In this document: positions 26,673 through 36,275 of the stretch, piece after piece | Layout: every line of letters starts with the position of its first letter | Numbering within the stretch: position 1 is the first letter of the stretch | Source: Edaphobacter sp. | Lineage (GTDB): Bacteria; Acidobacteriota; Terriglobia; Terriglobales; Acidobacteriaceae | Direction: 5' to 3' | Length of the DNA: 64,000 nt | Assembly (NCBI RefSeq): GCF_028283685.1 | Contig: NZ_JAPWKF010000008.1 | Location: 124,001 to 188,000, forward strand | Made by a program: the position numbers and the translations under genes | Notes under the pieces: model-generated | Told to the model about the DNA's origin: nothing | The model's database searches: none | What the model saw: the letters and a program-made list of their open reading frames with translations, nothing else

Positions 26673-26698
26673 AACGGCTCATCCGTAGATGAGCCGTT
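26673..26698 (-). terminator. Intrinsic terminator after the YVTN protein gene
   Basis: A perfect 11-bp stem (26673-26683 with 26688-26698) with a four-base loop. The minus-strand transcript continues CCGTTTTCG, so it serves the minus-strand YVTN gene; it also faces the kinase gene. Confidence 0.75.
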
Positions 26699-26716
26699 CG
26701 AAGCGGGAGAGAAGGG

Positions 26717-27739
26717 CTAGGGTTTGACGACCATCACCTCAAAAGTGTCGGGCATAACGATTGGGCGAGGATGTGGCATCGCAGTAGTAGGAGCAGGCGC
26801 CATCCCAAACTCTGCTGTAGCCAGATAGATGCGGTTACTCAAGGCGTCGAAGGCCATCGTTCTTGCACCCTTCGCTGTCGGCAGGGTAGCTACAGTGGGG
26901 AAGTCTGGCCTGGTCGTATCGACGACGCTTAGCGTACCGTCGCCACCATTTGAGGAAAACGCCAGGGCATGTTTCGTATCGAAGCCGGCTGCGTCGGGGG
27001 AGTCTCCAATATTGGCCAGACCGAGGAGTTTACCGGTTGCGTAATCCACGATTGCCATCTTGTTTCCATCGCACACGGAGAAGACACGATGCCTGCCGCG
27101 ATCGATCGCCATTCCGGAGGGAGACTCGCATCCCTTGAGAGGCCATGTCGCGACAACCTTCCGGGTCGACGCATCCAGCTTTACAATCGCATTCTGATCT
27201 TCGATGTTGACGAATACTGAACCGTGCCCGTCAGTTTGAGGAAACTCAGGTTTGCCGGGCAAGGAAATGGTCGCCACCACTTCGTCGGTGGCCGTATCCA
27301 GTACCGTCACATTCTTGCTCTTGCCATTGAACGCCCAGACTGTCTTTGTCGTGGGTTCGTAAGCAATGCCGTCTGGATTGGTGCCGGCCGGCACGGTCTT
27401 GATAACGGTCAGCTTCTCTCTGTCGAAGACGCCGATGGCATTTCCTGCTCCATCGCTGATGTAACCGACGCGCCCATTCGGATCAAGGGCGATGCCGTGC
27501 GTGCTCTTGAATCCTGTAACCGCGCCGAGAGCTTTTCCGGTTGTGGTGTCGATGACCTCAACGCGGGAGTTATGCGCGATGTAAAGTCGATGCGCAGAAT
27601 CGTCGGAGAGCATGTAATCCCAGCCGCCATGACCGCCGACCTTCCAATGCTCGACGACTTTGGGTTGCTGTGCCGTAGCGCTTACGGCGGTGGCGCACAA
27701 TAGAGCAAGGCCAATCGTTCCTGGGCGAAGACGCATCAT
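26717..27739 (-). CDS. Secreted YVTN-type beta-propeller protein
   Basis: A 340-residue protein with a signal peptide (1-23, ending AVSATAQ). It is made of about six propeller repeats, each like VDTATGKALGAVTGF or VLDTATDEVVATISL, separated by GIALDPNG and GIAYEPTT elements. Such YVTN propellers bind ligands or proteins outside the cytoplasm; some are enzymes. A second propeller of this type lies at 49490-50482. The first two codons are both ATG, so the start may be 27736. Its stop is followed by a terminator. No substrate is indicated. Confidence 0.82.
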   Translation of the reverse strand: MMRLRPGTIGLALLCATAVSATAQQPKVVEHWKVGGHGGWDYMLSDDSAHRLYIAHNSRVEVIDTTTGKALGAVTGFKSTHGIALDPNGRVGYISDGAGNAIGVFDREKLTVIKTVPAGTNPDGIAYEPTTKTVWAFNGKSKNVTVLDTATDEVVATISLPGKPEFPQTDGHGSVFVNIEDQNAIVKLDASTRKVVATWPLKGCESPSGMAIDRGRHRVFSVCDGNKMAIVDYATGKLLGLANIGDSPDAAGFDTKHALAFSSNGGDGTLSVVDTTRPDFPTVATLPTAKGARTMAFDALSNRIYLATAEFGMAPAPTTAMPHPRPIVMPDTFEVMVVKP

Positions 27740-28270
27740 TCAATACTCCTGATAGTTTCGACATGACTGCCGGAGCTTGAAGTATCGAGGGAACTGCCTT
27801 AAGCCAAGCTGAAGATCTACGGAGCCCAATTTTATTTGCAGGTATTCTGCCAACAATCCTGGAGCTCCCTGGATCATCTTCTGCAATCGGTGGGCGAGGG
27901 CGATGCGGATGTCTTGCGGGAAGGGCGTATGCACGGTCTTGTTATCGAGCGCCCCGGTGGAACGCGACCACATGCCGGACATCGCCGAGGCACGTGCCGG
28001 GGCGCAGAGCGCGTTGGTGCAGAAGGCGTTTTCGAAGCGGACGCCCTCGCGGCCGATGCGATCCATGTTGGGAGTCTTCAGCAGGGGGTGTCCCGCGAGG
28101 CTGGTGCAATCCCAGCGCTGGCCCTCGGTGTAGAGAAAGACAAGATTCGGCTTCTTACCATCCGACGATACGGCCTCCGCCATCGATGAGTTGACGGCCG
28201 CGCCAAGGGCACAGGCGGCTCCGGCCTGCAAAAACTGACGCCGATCGAGCTGCTTCTGCGTGACATCCAT
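27740..28270 (-). pseudogene. Truncated sulfatase
   Basis: A 176-codon frame. Residues 1 to about 120 are a normal sulfatase N-terminus: Tat signal (LDRRQFLQAGAACALGAA), NLVFLYTEGQRWD, TPNMDRIGREGVRFENAFC and the modification motif C89-APAR. After TPFPQDI the sequence stops looking like a sulfatase and ends 55 codons later, just before the YVTN gene. A full sulfatase would need about 350 more residues. The metal-site Asp seen in the intact paralogue (LSDQ) is Glu-Gly here. I read it as a truncated remnant; a short active protein is unlikely. Confidence 0.75.
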
Positions 28271-28609
28271 TCTTCCTCCCAACGCGCCCGATCCAGCGAA
28301 TGCGCTCTGTCTTTGTTTTAGTGCGGCCTTTGGTGAGAAGGCCAAGCCTTAGCGTTATCGCACAAGGGAATTCCTATCCGCAAGCAGGCATCATTAAGGC
28401 CACGCTGGTGATTTAGCCTTCAGTATTCAGGTCTCCGCGGGAGCTTGATGCGCAGGTCGGTGTCGTCCTCGTATTTCACCTGGTTTCATGCGGGCAGCGC
28501 GTCGGCTACAGCTACTGCCAGGATAGGGTAACGGCAGCCGGCCGGGACGCGACGCACGGCCACGAAGATGCTGCGTGGCAAGAAGGAGAAGAGCCGGAAG
28601 ACATCATGA
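28271..28609. other. Intergenic region between the sulfatase remnant and AraC
   Basis: About 340 bp between divergent genes. I find no convincing reading frame, RNA or consensus promoter. Its GC-rich part (about 28430-28600) looks like decayed coding sequence, but I cannot identify it. Confidence 0.4.
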
Positions 28610-29677
28610 TTGGTGCAGATCCACCAAATCGTTGGCGGGATCGCAATAAGGCTGTGGTATTGTCCAAGCGTGGAGCCTGCTCGACATTCCTCCTCGCGTG
28701 CTGCGTGGTCGGCGTCCAGGCCGCCAACGTATCGCTACGTCTCTGACGATCCCAATAAGCATGCGGACAATCTCGTGGGATGGTCCCAGCTCTACGATCA
28801 GCTCTCGGTCGGCGGTTTCTCCGGAGAGATCATCGGCGCCTGCTTTCACTCTATCCATCTCTTTCGCGAGACCACGAACCTGAGCCTGCGCCAGTCCTGC
28901 GTCGTGCGCTCCAATGGCTGGTGGTTCGGCATCCCTGTCTCCGAGAACGATTCGTTTCGCGTTGATTCGCGGCGCGTTGACGATGGCGCAATCGCTATCC
29001 GTCGCGGGCATCAGCCTTTTGAGCTCATCACGCCATCGAGCTTCCATATCTTCGGTCTCGTCATCGGCCAAAAGACACTCGCCGAACATCTGCGTTCCGT
29101 GCTGCCAGAAGAAGACGCGCTCGCCTGCCTGGGACTTGAGACGATGCAGGCCGGCGAACGTGCGCAGAGATCGCTGCGCCATCTCTTTGGCGAGATCCTC
29201 GGCGAGATCCAGCGGCGGCCTGAGGTGCTGCAGTCCGCCGCCGCCTGCGAGTCGATTCAGAACTCCGTGCTCGAGGCCGTGACCGACCTCTGCGTCTCCG
29301 TCGAACACGCGCCGGAGACGCCGCGAAGCGAGATTCAGCACTCACAGATCGTGCGCAGCGTCCGCCAGTTTCTGCTCGACAACAGCGACCGCGCCATCTC
29401 CGTGCCGGAGCTGTGTTCGGTCTTCAACGTCAGCCGCAGGACACTGCAGTACGCCTTCGATCGCGTGCTGGGCATCGGTCCCAACGCCTACCTTAAGATC
29501 CTTCGGCTCAATGGAGTACGCCGCGATCTGTGTCGCAAGGAACAGCGCATCTCCGTGCAGCAGGCCGCCTCCGACTGGGGTTTCTGGCATCTCAGCCAGT
29601 TTGCCAAGGACTACCGCACTCTCTTCGACGAACTGCCCTCTGCAACGGTGAAGCGGACAGAGAACGCTGCTCGTTGA
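28610..29677 (+). CDS. AraC-family transcriptional regulator (EutR-like)
   Basis: A 355-residue regulator. The N-terminal ligand domain (about 40-230) contains NLVGWSQLYDQLSVGGFSGE, a pattern I associate with EutR-like regulators. The C-terminal AraC domain (about 250-345) has two helix-turn-helix motifs, SVPELCSVFNVSRRTLQYAF and a second around SVQQAASDWGFWHLSQFAKD. The start is uncertain: the frame begins at TTG 28610, GTG at 28670 is an alternative, and no good ribosome-binding site is seen for either. It lies 98 bp upstream of a TonB receptor on the same strand and is a likely regulator of it. Confidence 0.82.
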   Translation: MVQIHQIVGGIAIRLWYCPSVEPARHSSSRAAWSASRPPTYRYVSDDPNKHADNLVGWSQLYDQLSVGGFSGEIIGACFHSIHLFRETTNLSLRQSCVVRSNGWWFGIPVSENDSFRVDSRRVDDGAIAIRRGHQPFELITPSSFHIFGLVIGQKTLAEHLRSVLPEEDALACLGLETMQAGERAQRSLRHLFGEILGEIQRRPEVLQSAAACESIQNSVLEAVTDLCVSVEHAPETPRSEIQHSQIVRSVRQFLLDNSDRAISVPELCSVFNVSRRTLQYAFDRVLGIGPNAYLKILRLNGVRRDLCRKEQRISVQQAASDWGFWHLSQFAKDYRTLFDELPSATVKRTENAAR

Positions 29678-29775
29678 ATCAGATTTCACCGACTTTTTAT
29701 CGTTTCTTCCTTCATTTTGCCGAAATTCGATAACAGCTTTTCAAGCGCGCTGGCTATGCTGCACACACATCACCT

Positions 29776-32700
29776 ATGCGCCAGAAAAGTTTTCTACCCT
29801 CAGCCCTCGTCGCCGTCTGTCTGTTCGTGTTCTCAGCAGTGGCTCTTCGTGCCCAGTCAACGCAGGGCACGATCCTCGGAACAGTGAAGGACAAAAGCGG
29901 TGCCGCTGTCCCCGACGCGACCGTTGATCTCGTCAGTGTTGAGACGGCTACGAAGAAGACCGTCAAGACCAATCAGGAAGGTAACTATCAGTTCCTGAAC
30001 CTGAACGCCGGTCAGTACGATCTCCAGATCACAGCGCAGGGCTTCAACTCGCAGAAGGTGAATCATCTTCGTCTTACCGCACGCCAGGAGCTGCGCTCCG
30101 ATGTTGCGCTTGCTGTGGGCAACATCGCCCAGGAGGTCTCGGTGGATGCCGGTGATGTCGGTACTATTCAAACCGACTCGCCCTCCATCGATGCGACACT
30201 CTCGAGCGCCGCAGTTCGTGATCTGCCAGCAAACTATCGCGCCAGCTCCAGCGGCACCAGTCCGCTGTCGATGATCCAGACTCTGCCCGGTGTGCAGTCC
30301 GACGGCGGCAACAATTCGACTCCCACCTACTCCGTGCAGGGCGGCCTGCCGTTCCAGACCGACGTCACTGTAGACGGCATCACCACCCGCAGCGCGACCG
30401 GTGGCAACTCGCCCATCGCAAATGCCTTTCCCTCCGGCGACTCCATCGCCGAGATGCGCGTTGACGGTGTGATGAACTCGGCCGAGTTCGGCCAGCCCGG
30501 CGAAGTGACGACGACGACCAAGGCCGGCACGAATAAGCTGCACGGCGGTCTCTTCTGGTATCACCAGGACGCTTCGCTCAATGCCAAGGACTACGGCGCT
30601 CTCTCCAAGGCGCACCTTGTCACCAACGACTTCGGCGCTTCGCTCGGTGGCCCGGTCGTGATCCCGCACCTCTACAACGGCCACGACAAGACCTTCTTCT
30701 TCGGAACGTATGAGGGCTATCGCAGCCCGCGCACGACCTCCGAGCAGTACTATGTGCCCACCGCTGCCATGAAGCAGGGCGACTTCAGCAAGGTCGTCGG
30801 GCTCGATTCGCTGTCGAACCCGTTCACCGGTGGCACCTATGCGAACAAGGTGGTTCCGATCAACGCCGTGGCGCAGAAGTTCCTCTCCTTCTTCCCCGAT
30901 CCCAACGTCGGCGATGTCTCCACCTACACGCCCGGTGTCTATAACTACTCGACCAACAAAGATACCTCGCTCTTCTCGAACCAGTTCGACATTCGCGGCG
31001 ACCAGTACATCGGCCAGAAGGCGCTCATCTTCGCGCGCTTCACCTGGAAGAACTACAACCAGAACAGCGCCCAGGTTCTGGCCGTGCCCTCGAGCACGAC
31101 GACCTACCAGGACCGCATCTTCCTCATCGCTGGCAACTACAACTTCTCGCCGAATCTGATCAACGAGTTCCGCTACGGCTTCACCTTCGACAGCAACGGC
31201 GCGACGAATCCCTACGACGGCAAGGCCTTCACCGAAAGCTCCGGCCTGCAGGGCCTGCAGAATCTCTTCTACAACGGTCTGCCTGAGTTGGACTTCAACT
31301 ACCTCACATCGTTCAACCCCGATCGCCTCAGCTCGGTGACCAAGTCGCGCACGCACGTCTTCACCGACAACTTCACCTGGGTGAAGGGAACCCACACCAT
31401 GAAGTTCGGTGTGGACATCCGTCGCATCGAAGCAATCACGCCACTCGGCTTCAACGGCGCGGACAACTACGGCACCTTCAACTACTCGCCTGCCACCTTT
31501 ACCGGCAGCGAGTTCGCCGACTTCCTCATCGGCGCGCCCAGCACAACCTTCTACGACGTCGTGCAGGCCGACAACGACGGCAAGACCATGCACTATCACG
31601 CCTTCGCGCAGGACCAGTGGCGCGTCAGCAATCGCCTCACCCTCAGCTACGGCCTGCGTTACGAGTACCACCCGGCGTATCACGATCCCACCGGCAACAT
31701 CGGTAACTTCGATCCCTCCATCGCCAAGTCCGGCCGCGTCGTTTATCCGGATGGCTACGGAAACCTTGTCTCGCAACCCTACCTGGCCAGCTTCAACTCC
31801 TGCGGTCTCGGCCAAAGCTCCGGTGTAGGCGCGCAGAACGGTGCTGCCTGCACCCCGACTGTCAGCAACTCGCAGGCAGGTCTGCCCAGCGGTCTGCGTA
31901 CCGCCATCAAGACCCGCTTCGCTCCGCGCTTCGGTTTCGCGTATCGCCTCACCGACGACAACCGTACCGTGATCCGCGGCGGCTATGGCCTCTACAACAT
32001 CACCCTGCTCGGCTCCAACTTCTACTCACTGACCGGAACGCTGCAGGCCAACACCACGCAGTACGCCAACACCAAGACGGCCACCGGTCCTTCCTACGTG
32101 TGGCCCAGCATCTACGCTGGCTCCGGCTCCAGCTCCAACTCGGTCAACTATGGTCAGGCGTACTTCGGCACGGCCAACGACATCAACTGGAAGGATCCGT
32201 ACTCGCAGCAATTCTCACTCTCGTTCGATCGCGATCTCGGCAAGGGCTATGGTCTGCGCGTCTCCTACATCGGCATGACGACGCACCACCTGGTCTGGGC
32301 GCCGAACCTGAATGACCTGCCGTACTCCTCGACCGTTTCGGCTTACAACCAGCCACTCTCGGCGCGTCCCTTCCCCAACTGGGGTGTGATCAACACGCGC
32401 TCCACGGGCGCTGACTCCAGCTATCAGTCCGGCCAGATCAACTTCAGCCACCACACGACCAACGGCCTCACCTTCGACTCCACCTACACCCTGGCCAAGA
32501 GCCTCGCCGATAACCAGGGCCCCGGCAGCAGCAGCTTCGCCAGCGAGTCCGGCGGCAGCCGCGCCTCCTGGGCAGGCGATCCCAGCGTCGACTACGGCCA
32601 GGTCTTCGGTACCCGCCGTCACCGCTGGAACACCACTCTGCTCTACGCGTTGCCCTTCGGACGTGGCAAGCAGTTTGGTGGCAACATGAACCGTCTGATG

Positions 32701-33282
32701 GACGCCGCCTTCGGTGGCTGGCAGATCAGCAGCATCATGCTCTGGCAGACCGGTCCCTTCCTCTCGCCGTACTTCTCCAGCGGTCAGGGTGACCCCTCCG
32801 GTACCGGTTCGGGTCTCAACGCCGCCGCCAACGGAGCTGCCTATCCGGGCCGCTCGCAGAAGGTCGATCGTGTCGCCGGTGTCAGTGTCACACCCACCAA
32901 CCGCACGGTCGGCGCATGGTTCAATAAGGCCGCCTTCGCCTGCCCCGGCAATGCCAGCTGGACAGAGGGCACGCCTTGCCACACTGGTCGCGGTCAGGCC
33001 GGAGACCCCTCCCCGATCGGCCGCTTTGGCAACTTTCAGAACGGCTCGGTCGTCGGCCCCGGAACCGTCAACCTCTCCGGTGGCCTCAGCAAGAGCTTCG
33101 CCATCACCGAGCGTGTCTCGCTCCGTGCCGAGGGAACCTTCACCAACATCCTCAACCACACCAACCTCGGCACGCCGAACATGGATATCTCCAGCAGCAC
33201 GTTCGGGCAGATCACCAAGGCCAGCACGGCGGACTTCGGCAGCCCGCGTACCGGCCAGGTCTCCATGCGCCTGCAGTTCTGA
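29776..33282 (+). CDS. TonB-dependent receptor with carboxypeptidase-regulatory domain (Oar-like)
   Basis: A 1168-residue outer-membrane receptor. Signal peptide 1-26 (ending LRAQ), carboxypeptidase-regulatory domain about 28-115 (ILGTVKDKSGAAVPDATV, EGNYQFLNLNAGQYDLQ), then plug with SVQGGLPFQTDVTVDGI and TTKAGTNKLHGGLFWYHQD, and a barrel rich in aromatic strands to the end (GQVSMRLQF). It lacks a SusD partner. It lies between an AraC regulator and a phospholipase C, and a strong terminator after it separates it from the phospholipase. Codon use switches to C-ending codons here compared with the G-ending genes upstream. Confidence 0.92.
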   Translation: MRQKSFLPSALVAVCLFVFSAVALRAQSTQGTILGTVKDKSGAAVPDATVDLVSVETATKKTVKTNQEGNYQFLNLNAGQYDLQITAQGFNSQKVNHLRLTARQELRSDVALAVGNIAQEVSVDAGDVGTIQTDSPSIDATLSSAAVRDLPANYRASSSGTSPLSMIQTLPGVQSDGGNNSTPTYSVQGGLPFQTDVTVDGITTRSATGGNSPIANAFPSGDSIAEMRVDGVMNSAEFGQPGEVTTTTKAGTNKLHGGLFWYHQDASLNAKDYGALSKAHLVTNDFGASLGGPVVIPHLYNGHDKTFFFGTYEGYRSPRTTSEQYYVPTAAMKQGDFSKVVGLDSLSNPFTGGTYANKVVPINAVAQKFLSFFPDPNVGDVSTYTPGVYNYSTNKDTSLFSNQFDIRGDQYIGQKALIFARFTWKNYNQNSAQVLAVPSSTTTYQDRIFLIAGNYNFSPNLINEFRYGFTFDSNGATNPYDGKAFTESSGLQGLQNLFYNGLPELDFNYLTSFNPDRLSSVTKSRTHVFTDNFTWVKGTHTMKFGVDIRRIEAITPLGFNGADNYGTFNYSPATFTGSEFADFLIGAPSTTFYDVVQADNDGKTMHYHAFAQDQWRVSNRLTLSYGLRYEYHPAYHDPTGNIGNFDPSIAKSGRVVYPDGYGNLVSQPYLASFNSCGLGQSSGVGAQNGAACTPTVSNSQAGLPSGLRTAIKTRFAPRFGFAYRLTDDNRTVIRGGYGLYNITLLGSNFYSLTGTLQANTTQYANTKTATGPSYVWPSIYAGSGSSSNSVNYGQAYFGTANDINWKDPYSQQFSLSFDRDLGKGYGLRVSYIGMTTHHLVWAPNLNDLPYSSTVSAYNQPLSARPFPNWGVINTRSTGADSSYQSGQINFSHHTTNGLTFDSTYTLAKSLADNQGPGSSSFASESGGSRASWAGDPSVDYGQVFGTRRHRWNTTLLYALPFGRGKQFGGNMNRLMDAAFGGWQISSIMLWQTGPFLSPYFSSGQGDPSGTGSGLNAAANGAAYPGRSQKVDRVAGVSVTPTNRTVGAWFNKAAFACPGNASWTEGTPCHTGRGQAGDPSPIGRFGNFQNGSVVGPGTVNLSGGLSKSFAITERVSLRAEGTFTNILNHTNLGTPNMDISSSTFGQITKASTADFGSPRTGQVSMRLQF

Positions 33283-33302
33283 CAAACTGGAATAGACAAC
33301 CC

Positions 33303-33340
33303 AAGAGGAACCGGAGTTATCTCCGGTTCCTCTTGTCCTT
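33303..33340 (+). terminator. Intrinsic terminator after the TonB receptor
   Basis: A perfect 14-bp stem (33303-33316 with 33321-33334) with a TTAT loop, then TGTCCTT. It lies 20 bases after the receptor stop and ends just before the phospholipase start, so the phospholipase needs read-through or its own promoter. Confidence 0.8.
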
Positions 33341-33349
33341 GAGAGGCCG

Positions 33350-35461
33350 ATGAAAACCCGACGAGACTTTCTCCGCTTCGCCGCTGCTGCGGCAGCAGGC
33401 ACCGGCATCCTGCCCCCCGCCATCCAGCGCGCGCTTGCCATCCCCGCTGCGCGCCGCACCGGCACGATTAGCGATGTAGAGCACGTCGTCATTCTCATGC
33501 AGGAGAACCGCTCCTTCGACCACTACTTCGGCACCCTGCGCGGTGTGCGCGGCTTCAGCGATCCCCGCCCCGCTCGCCTGCCCAACGGCAAGACCATCTG
33601 GCACCAGCCCCCCGTCGAGGTGAAGACCAAGCACTACCATGACCGCGGTCTCTCCCCCAGCGCCGATCACGTCCTGCCCTTCTACATCAATCCGCAACAG
33701 ACCACCGAGTTCCAGGCCGGCACAGATCACGGATGGAGCAGCGGCCACCTCGCCTGGAACAACGGCCACTGGAACCAGTGGGTCAACCAGAAGCAGGACG
33801 TGATGACGATGGGCTACCTCAAGCGCCAGGACGTCAGCTTCCATTACTCCCTCGCCGACGCCTTTACCATCTGCGACTCTTATCACTGCTCCGTGCACTC
33901 GGCCACCTGCCCCAACCGCATCTATATGTGGTCCGGCACCATCGACGCGCAGAACGCCTACGGCAGCAAGGCCAACGGCCCCGGCTTCGACGAGCGCCAC
34001 AAGGTCAACGGCTACACCTGGACCACCTACCCCGAGCGTCTCGAAAAAGCCGGTGTCTCCTGGAAGGTCTACCAGGGCGGCAGCGGCGAGCCCAACACGC
34101 CTACCGATAACTACACCGACAACTCGCTCGAGTTCTTCGCGCAGTATCACGTGCAGGAGGGTGCATCGCCCACCAGCCCACTGGTGCAGAAGGGCGTCAC
34201 TGACCGCACACTCGTCGGCTTCAAGGAAGACATCGCCTCCGGCAAGCTCGCGCAGGTCAACTGGGTCGTCGCGCCCTACAAATACTCTGAGCACCCTGAG
34301 GCCTCTCCGACGGACGGCGCATACTACATCTCGCTCGTCCTCGACGCGCTTACCTCAAACCCTGAGGTCTGGGCGAAGACCGTTCTGCTGATCAACTACG
34401 ACGAGAACGACGGCCTCTTCGATCACATCGTTCCGCCTATGCCGCCGAAGAGCCAGGCGCGCAATCGCTACGGCTTAGTCTCCGACGATCTTCTCGACGG
34501 GCTGCGCGACGAGTTCATCGACATGACGAAGTACCCGCACGAGCGCCGCCCCATCATCCCCGACGCCGACCCCGGCGGCCTGCAGCCCGTGGGCCTCGGC
34601 CCCCGCGTACCCATGCTCGTCGTCTCGCCCTGGAGCACCGGCGGCTGGGTCTGCTCCGAGCTATTCGACCACACCTCCGTCCTTCGCTTTCTCGAAAAGC
34701 GCTTCAACATCGTCGAGCCGAACATCAGCAGCTGGCGGCGCTCCCTCTGCGGCGACCTCACCTCGGCCTTCGACTTCTCGCAGAAGCCGCTCGTCCACAA
34801 CACCTCGTTCCCTGCGCCGAAGCCTATCCAGTCGCTGCATCAGCCCTACAGCGTTCCCGAGCCTCAGACGATGCCCGTGCAGGAGCCCGGCACCCGGCCC
34901 GCGCGCGCTCTGCCCTATGCGATCGAGACCGCCTGCCGCGTCAAGCAGGACAGCGTCGAACTCGAGCTCATCAACAAGGGCAAGTCCGGCGCTGCGTTCT
35001 ATGTCTATAACGGAGTGCAGCCCACCGAAGATCCTCGCCGCTATACCGTCTCGGTCGGCAACAAGCTCACCGATCACTGGAACGCTCTCACCGGCCAGCC
35101 CTTCGACCTCACCGTCTACGGTCCCAACGGCTATCTCGTTCACCAGAAGGGAACCGGTGGCTCGTCCGAGCCGAGCGTCACGCTCGAGTACGACACGGCA
35201 AAGCGCGCACTCACGCTCACACTGCAAAATCCCGCCTCCGCTTCCGTCACCCTCAGCATCAACGAGGGCTATACGAAGCAGGCATTCAGCAAAGACCTTG
35301 CGGCCAATATGCAAACCTCGTTGAACATACCGCTGCCCGCAACGTGCCGCTGGTACGACGTGACGGTCAGCATCTCCGGCAACGACGCCTACCAGCGCCG
35401 CTTTGCCGGGCATCTCGAAGACGGTACCCCAGGCATCAGCGATCCTCAGGTACTCGCCTAG
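33350..35461 (+). CDS. Tat-exported phospholipase C, phosphocholine-type
   Basis: A 703-residue enzyme. Tat signal MKTRRDFLRFAAAAAAGTG, then the phosphoesterase domain beginning HVVILMQENRSFDHYFGTLRG with the Asn of ENRSFDH as metal/catalytic site. Further family motifs are CDSYHCSVHSATCPNR and LLINYDENDGLFDHIVPP. The last 200 residues form two small beta domains (QDSVELELINKGKSGAAFYV, SVTLSINEGYT) usual in PlcH/PlcN enzymes. It cleaves phosphatidylcholine-like lipids to diacylglycerol and a phosphorylated headgroup, which can supply phosphate or choline. The receptor and AraC gene upstream may belong to the same regulon. Confidence 0.93.
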   Translation: MKTRRDFLRFAAAAAAGTGILPPAIQRALAIPAARRTGTISDVEHVVILMQENRSFDHYFGTLRGVRGFSDPRPARLPNGKTIWHQPPVEVKTKHYHDRGLSPSADHVLPFYINPQQTTEFQAGTDHGWSSGHLAWNNGHWNQWVNQKQDVMTMGYLKRQDVSFHYSLADAFTICDSYHCSVHSATCPNRIYMWSGTIDAQNAYGSKANGPGFDERHKVNGYTWTTYPERLEKAGVSWKVYQGGSGEPNTPTDNYTDNSLEFFAQYHVQEGASPTSPLVQKGVTDRTLVGFKEDIASGKLAQVNWVVAPYKYSEHPEASPTDGAYYISLVLDALTSNPEVWAKTVLLINYDENDGLFDHIVPPMPPKSQARNRYGLVSDDLLDGLRDEFIDMTKYPHERRPIIPDADPGGLQPVGLGPRVPMLVVSPWSTGGWVCSELFDHTSVLRFLEKRFNIVEPNISSWRRSLCGDLTSAFDFSQKPLVHNTSFPAPKPIQSLHQPYSVPEPQTMPVQEPGTRPARALPYAIETACRVKQDSVELELINKGKSGAAFYVYNGVQPTEDPRRYTVSVGNKLTDHWNALTGQPFDLTVYGPNGYLVHQKGTGGSSEPSVTLEYDTAKRALTLTLQNPASASVTLSINEGYTKQAFSKDLAANMQTSLNIPLPATCRWYDVTVSISGNDAYQRRFAGHLEDGTPGISDPQVLA

Positions 35462-35486
35462 CCGCCGTGGCATACACTGGCCTCAG

Positions 35487-36275
35487 ATGAGACCGATGGC
35501 GCTTCTCTACCCCTTCGCTCTCGCGGCCGTTCTCAGCACCGGCCTGCGAGCGCAGACTACCGCCGATGCCTTCACCGGCTCGCGGCAGTTGCTGGTCGCC
35601 GTGACGCCGTCATGGGCCGCCGTCGATGGCAACCTGCAGCGCTACGAACGCAGTGCGGACAATAAGCCGTGGCAGCCGGTCGGCAGCTCGATTCCAATCG
35701 TCGTCGGCAAGCACGGACTCGGCTGGGGAAGCGGCCTCGCCGCTCCAGCAAGTGCTGGTGACCCCATCAAGAAAGAGGGCGACGGTAAATCTCCCGCTGG
35801 CATCTTCGCACTAGGCACGTCCTTCGGCTACGCCGACGCCAAGCCCTTCGGCTCGAGGTTGCCGTATCTCAGCCTCACGCCATCCATCGAGTGCGTCGAC
35901 GACGCGTCCTCGAAGTTCTACAACCGCATCGTCGACCGCTCCGCCGTCACGCCCGACTGGAACAGCTCCGAGCACATGCGCAACACCGGCGAATCCTATC
36001 GCCTGGGCATCGTCGTCGATCACAACGCGATCGCCGACGGCTCCTCCGCAAAGCCCGTCACCAATGGAGGCTCCTGCATCTTCCTGCACATCTGGCAGGG
36101 TGCGGGCCACGGCACCGCCGGATGCACCGCGATGGCCCCCGTCGCCATCGAATCCCTGTTCCAGTGGATCGATCCCAAACGCAGGCCGCTTCTGGTGCAG
36201 CTCACCGCCGACGACTACGCGCGACTGATGACAGCATGGCATCTTCCCACCGTCACCAACCTGCCCGCACGCTAG
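35487..36275 (+). CDS. L,D-transpeptidase-like (YkuD) exported protein
   Basis: A 262-residue protein with a signal peptide (1-22). It carries the YkuD-type catalytic sequence around His201 (IFLHIW) and Cys213 (GHGTAGCTAM), and the preceding GKSPAGIFALGTSFGY typical of the group. Such enzymes form L,D-crosslinks in peptidoglycan or cleave/attach proteins to it. The ATG at 35487 is chosen because the frame upstream overlaps the phospholipase end. The gene is convergent with the D-Ala-D-Ala dipeptidase. The family also includes predicted peptidases of unknown action. Confidence 0.8.
   Translation: MRPMALLYPFALAAVLSTGLRAQTTADAFTGSRQLLVAVTPSWAAVDGNLQRYERSADNKPWQPVGSSIPIVVGKHGLGWGSGLAAPASAGDPIKKEGDGKSPAGIFALGTSFGYADAKPFGSRLPYLSLTPSIECVDDASSKFYNRIVDRSAVTPDWNSSEHMRNTGESYRLGIVVDHNAIADGSSAKPVTNGGSCIFLHIWQGAGHGTAGCTAMAPVAIESLFQWIDPKRRPLLVQLTADDYARLMTAWHLPTVTNLPAR

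Noticed and set aside
29857..31815. A 652-codon open frame opposite the second TonB receptor
   Set aside because: Shadow caused by strong G/C third-position bias; it has no domain or ribosome-binding site, and the receptor is clear.
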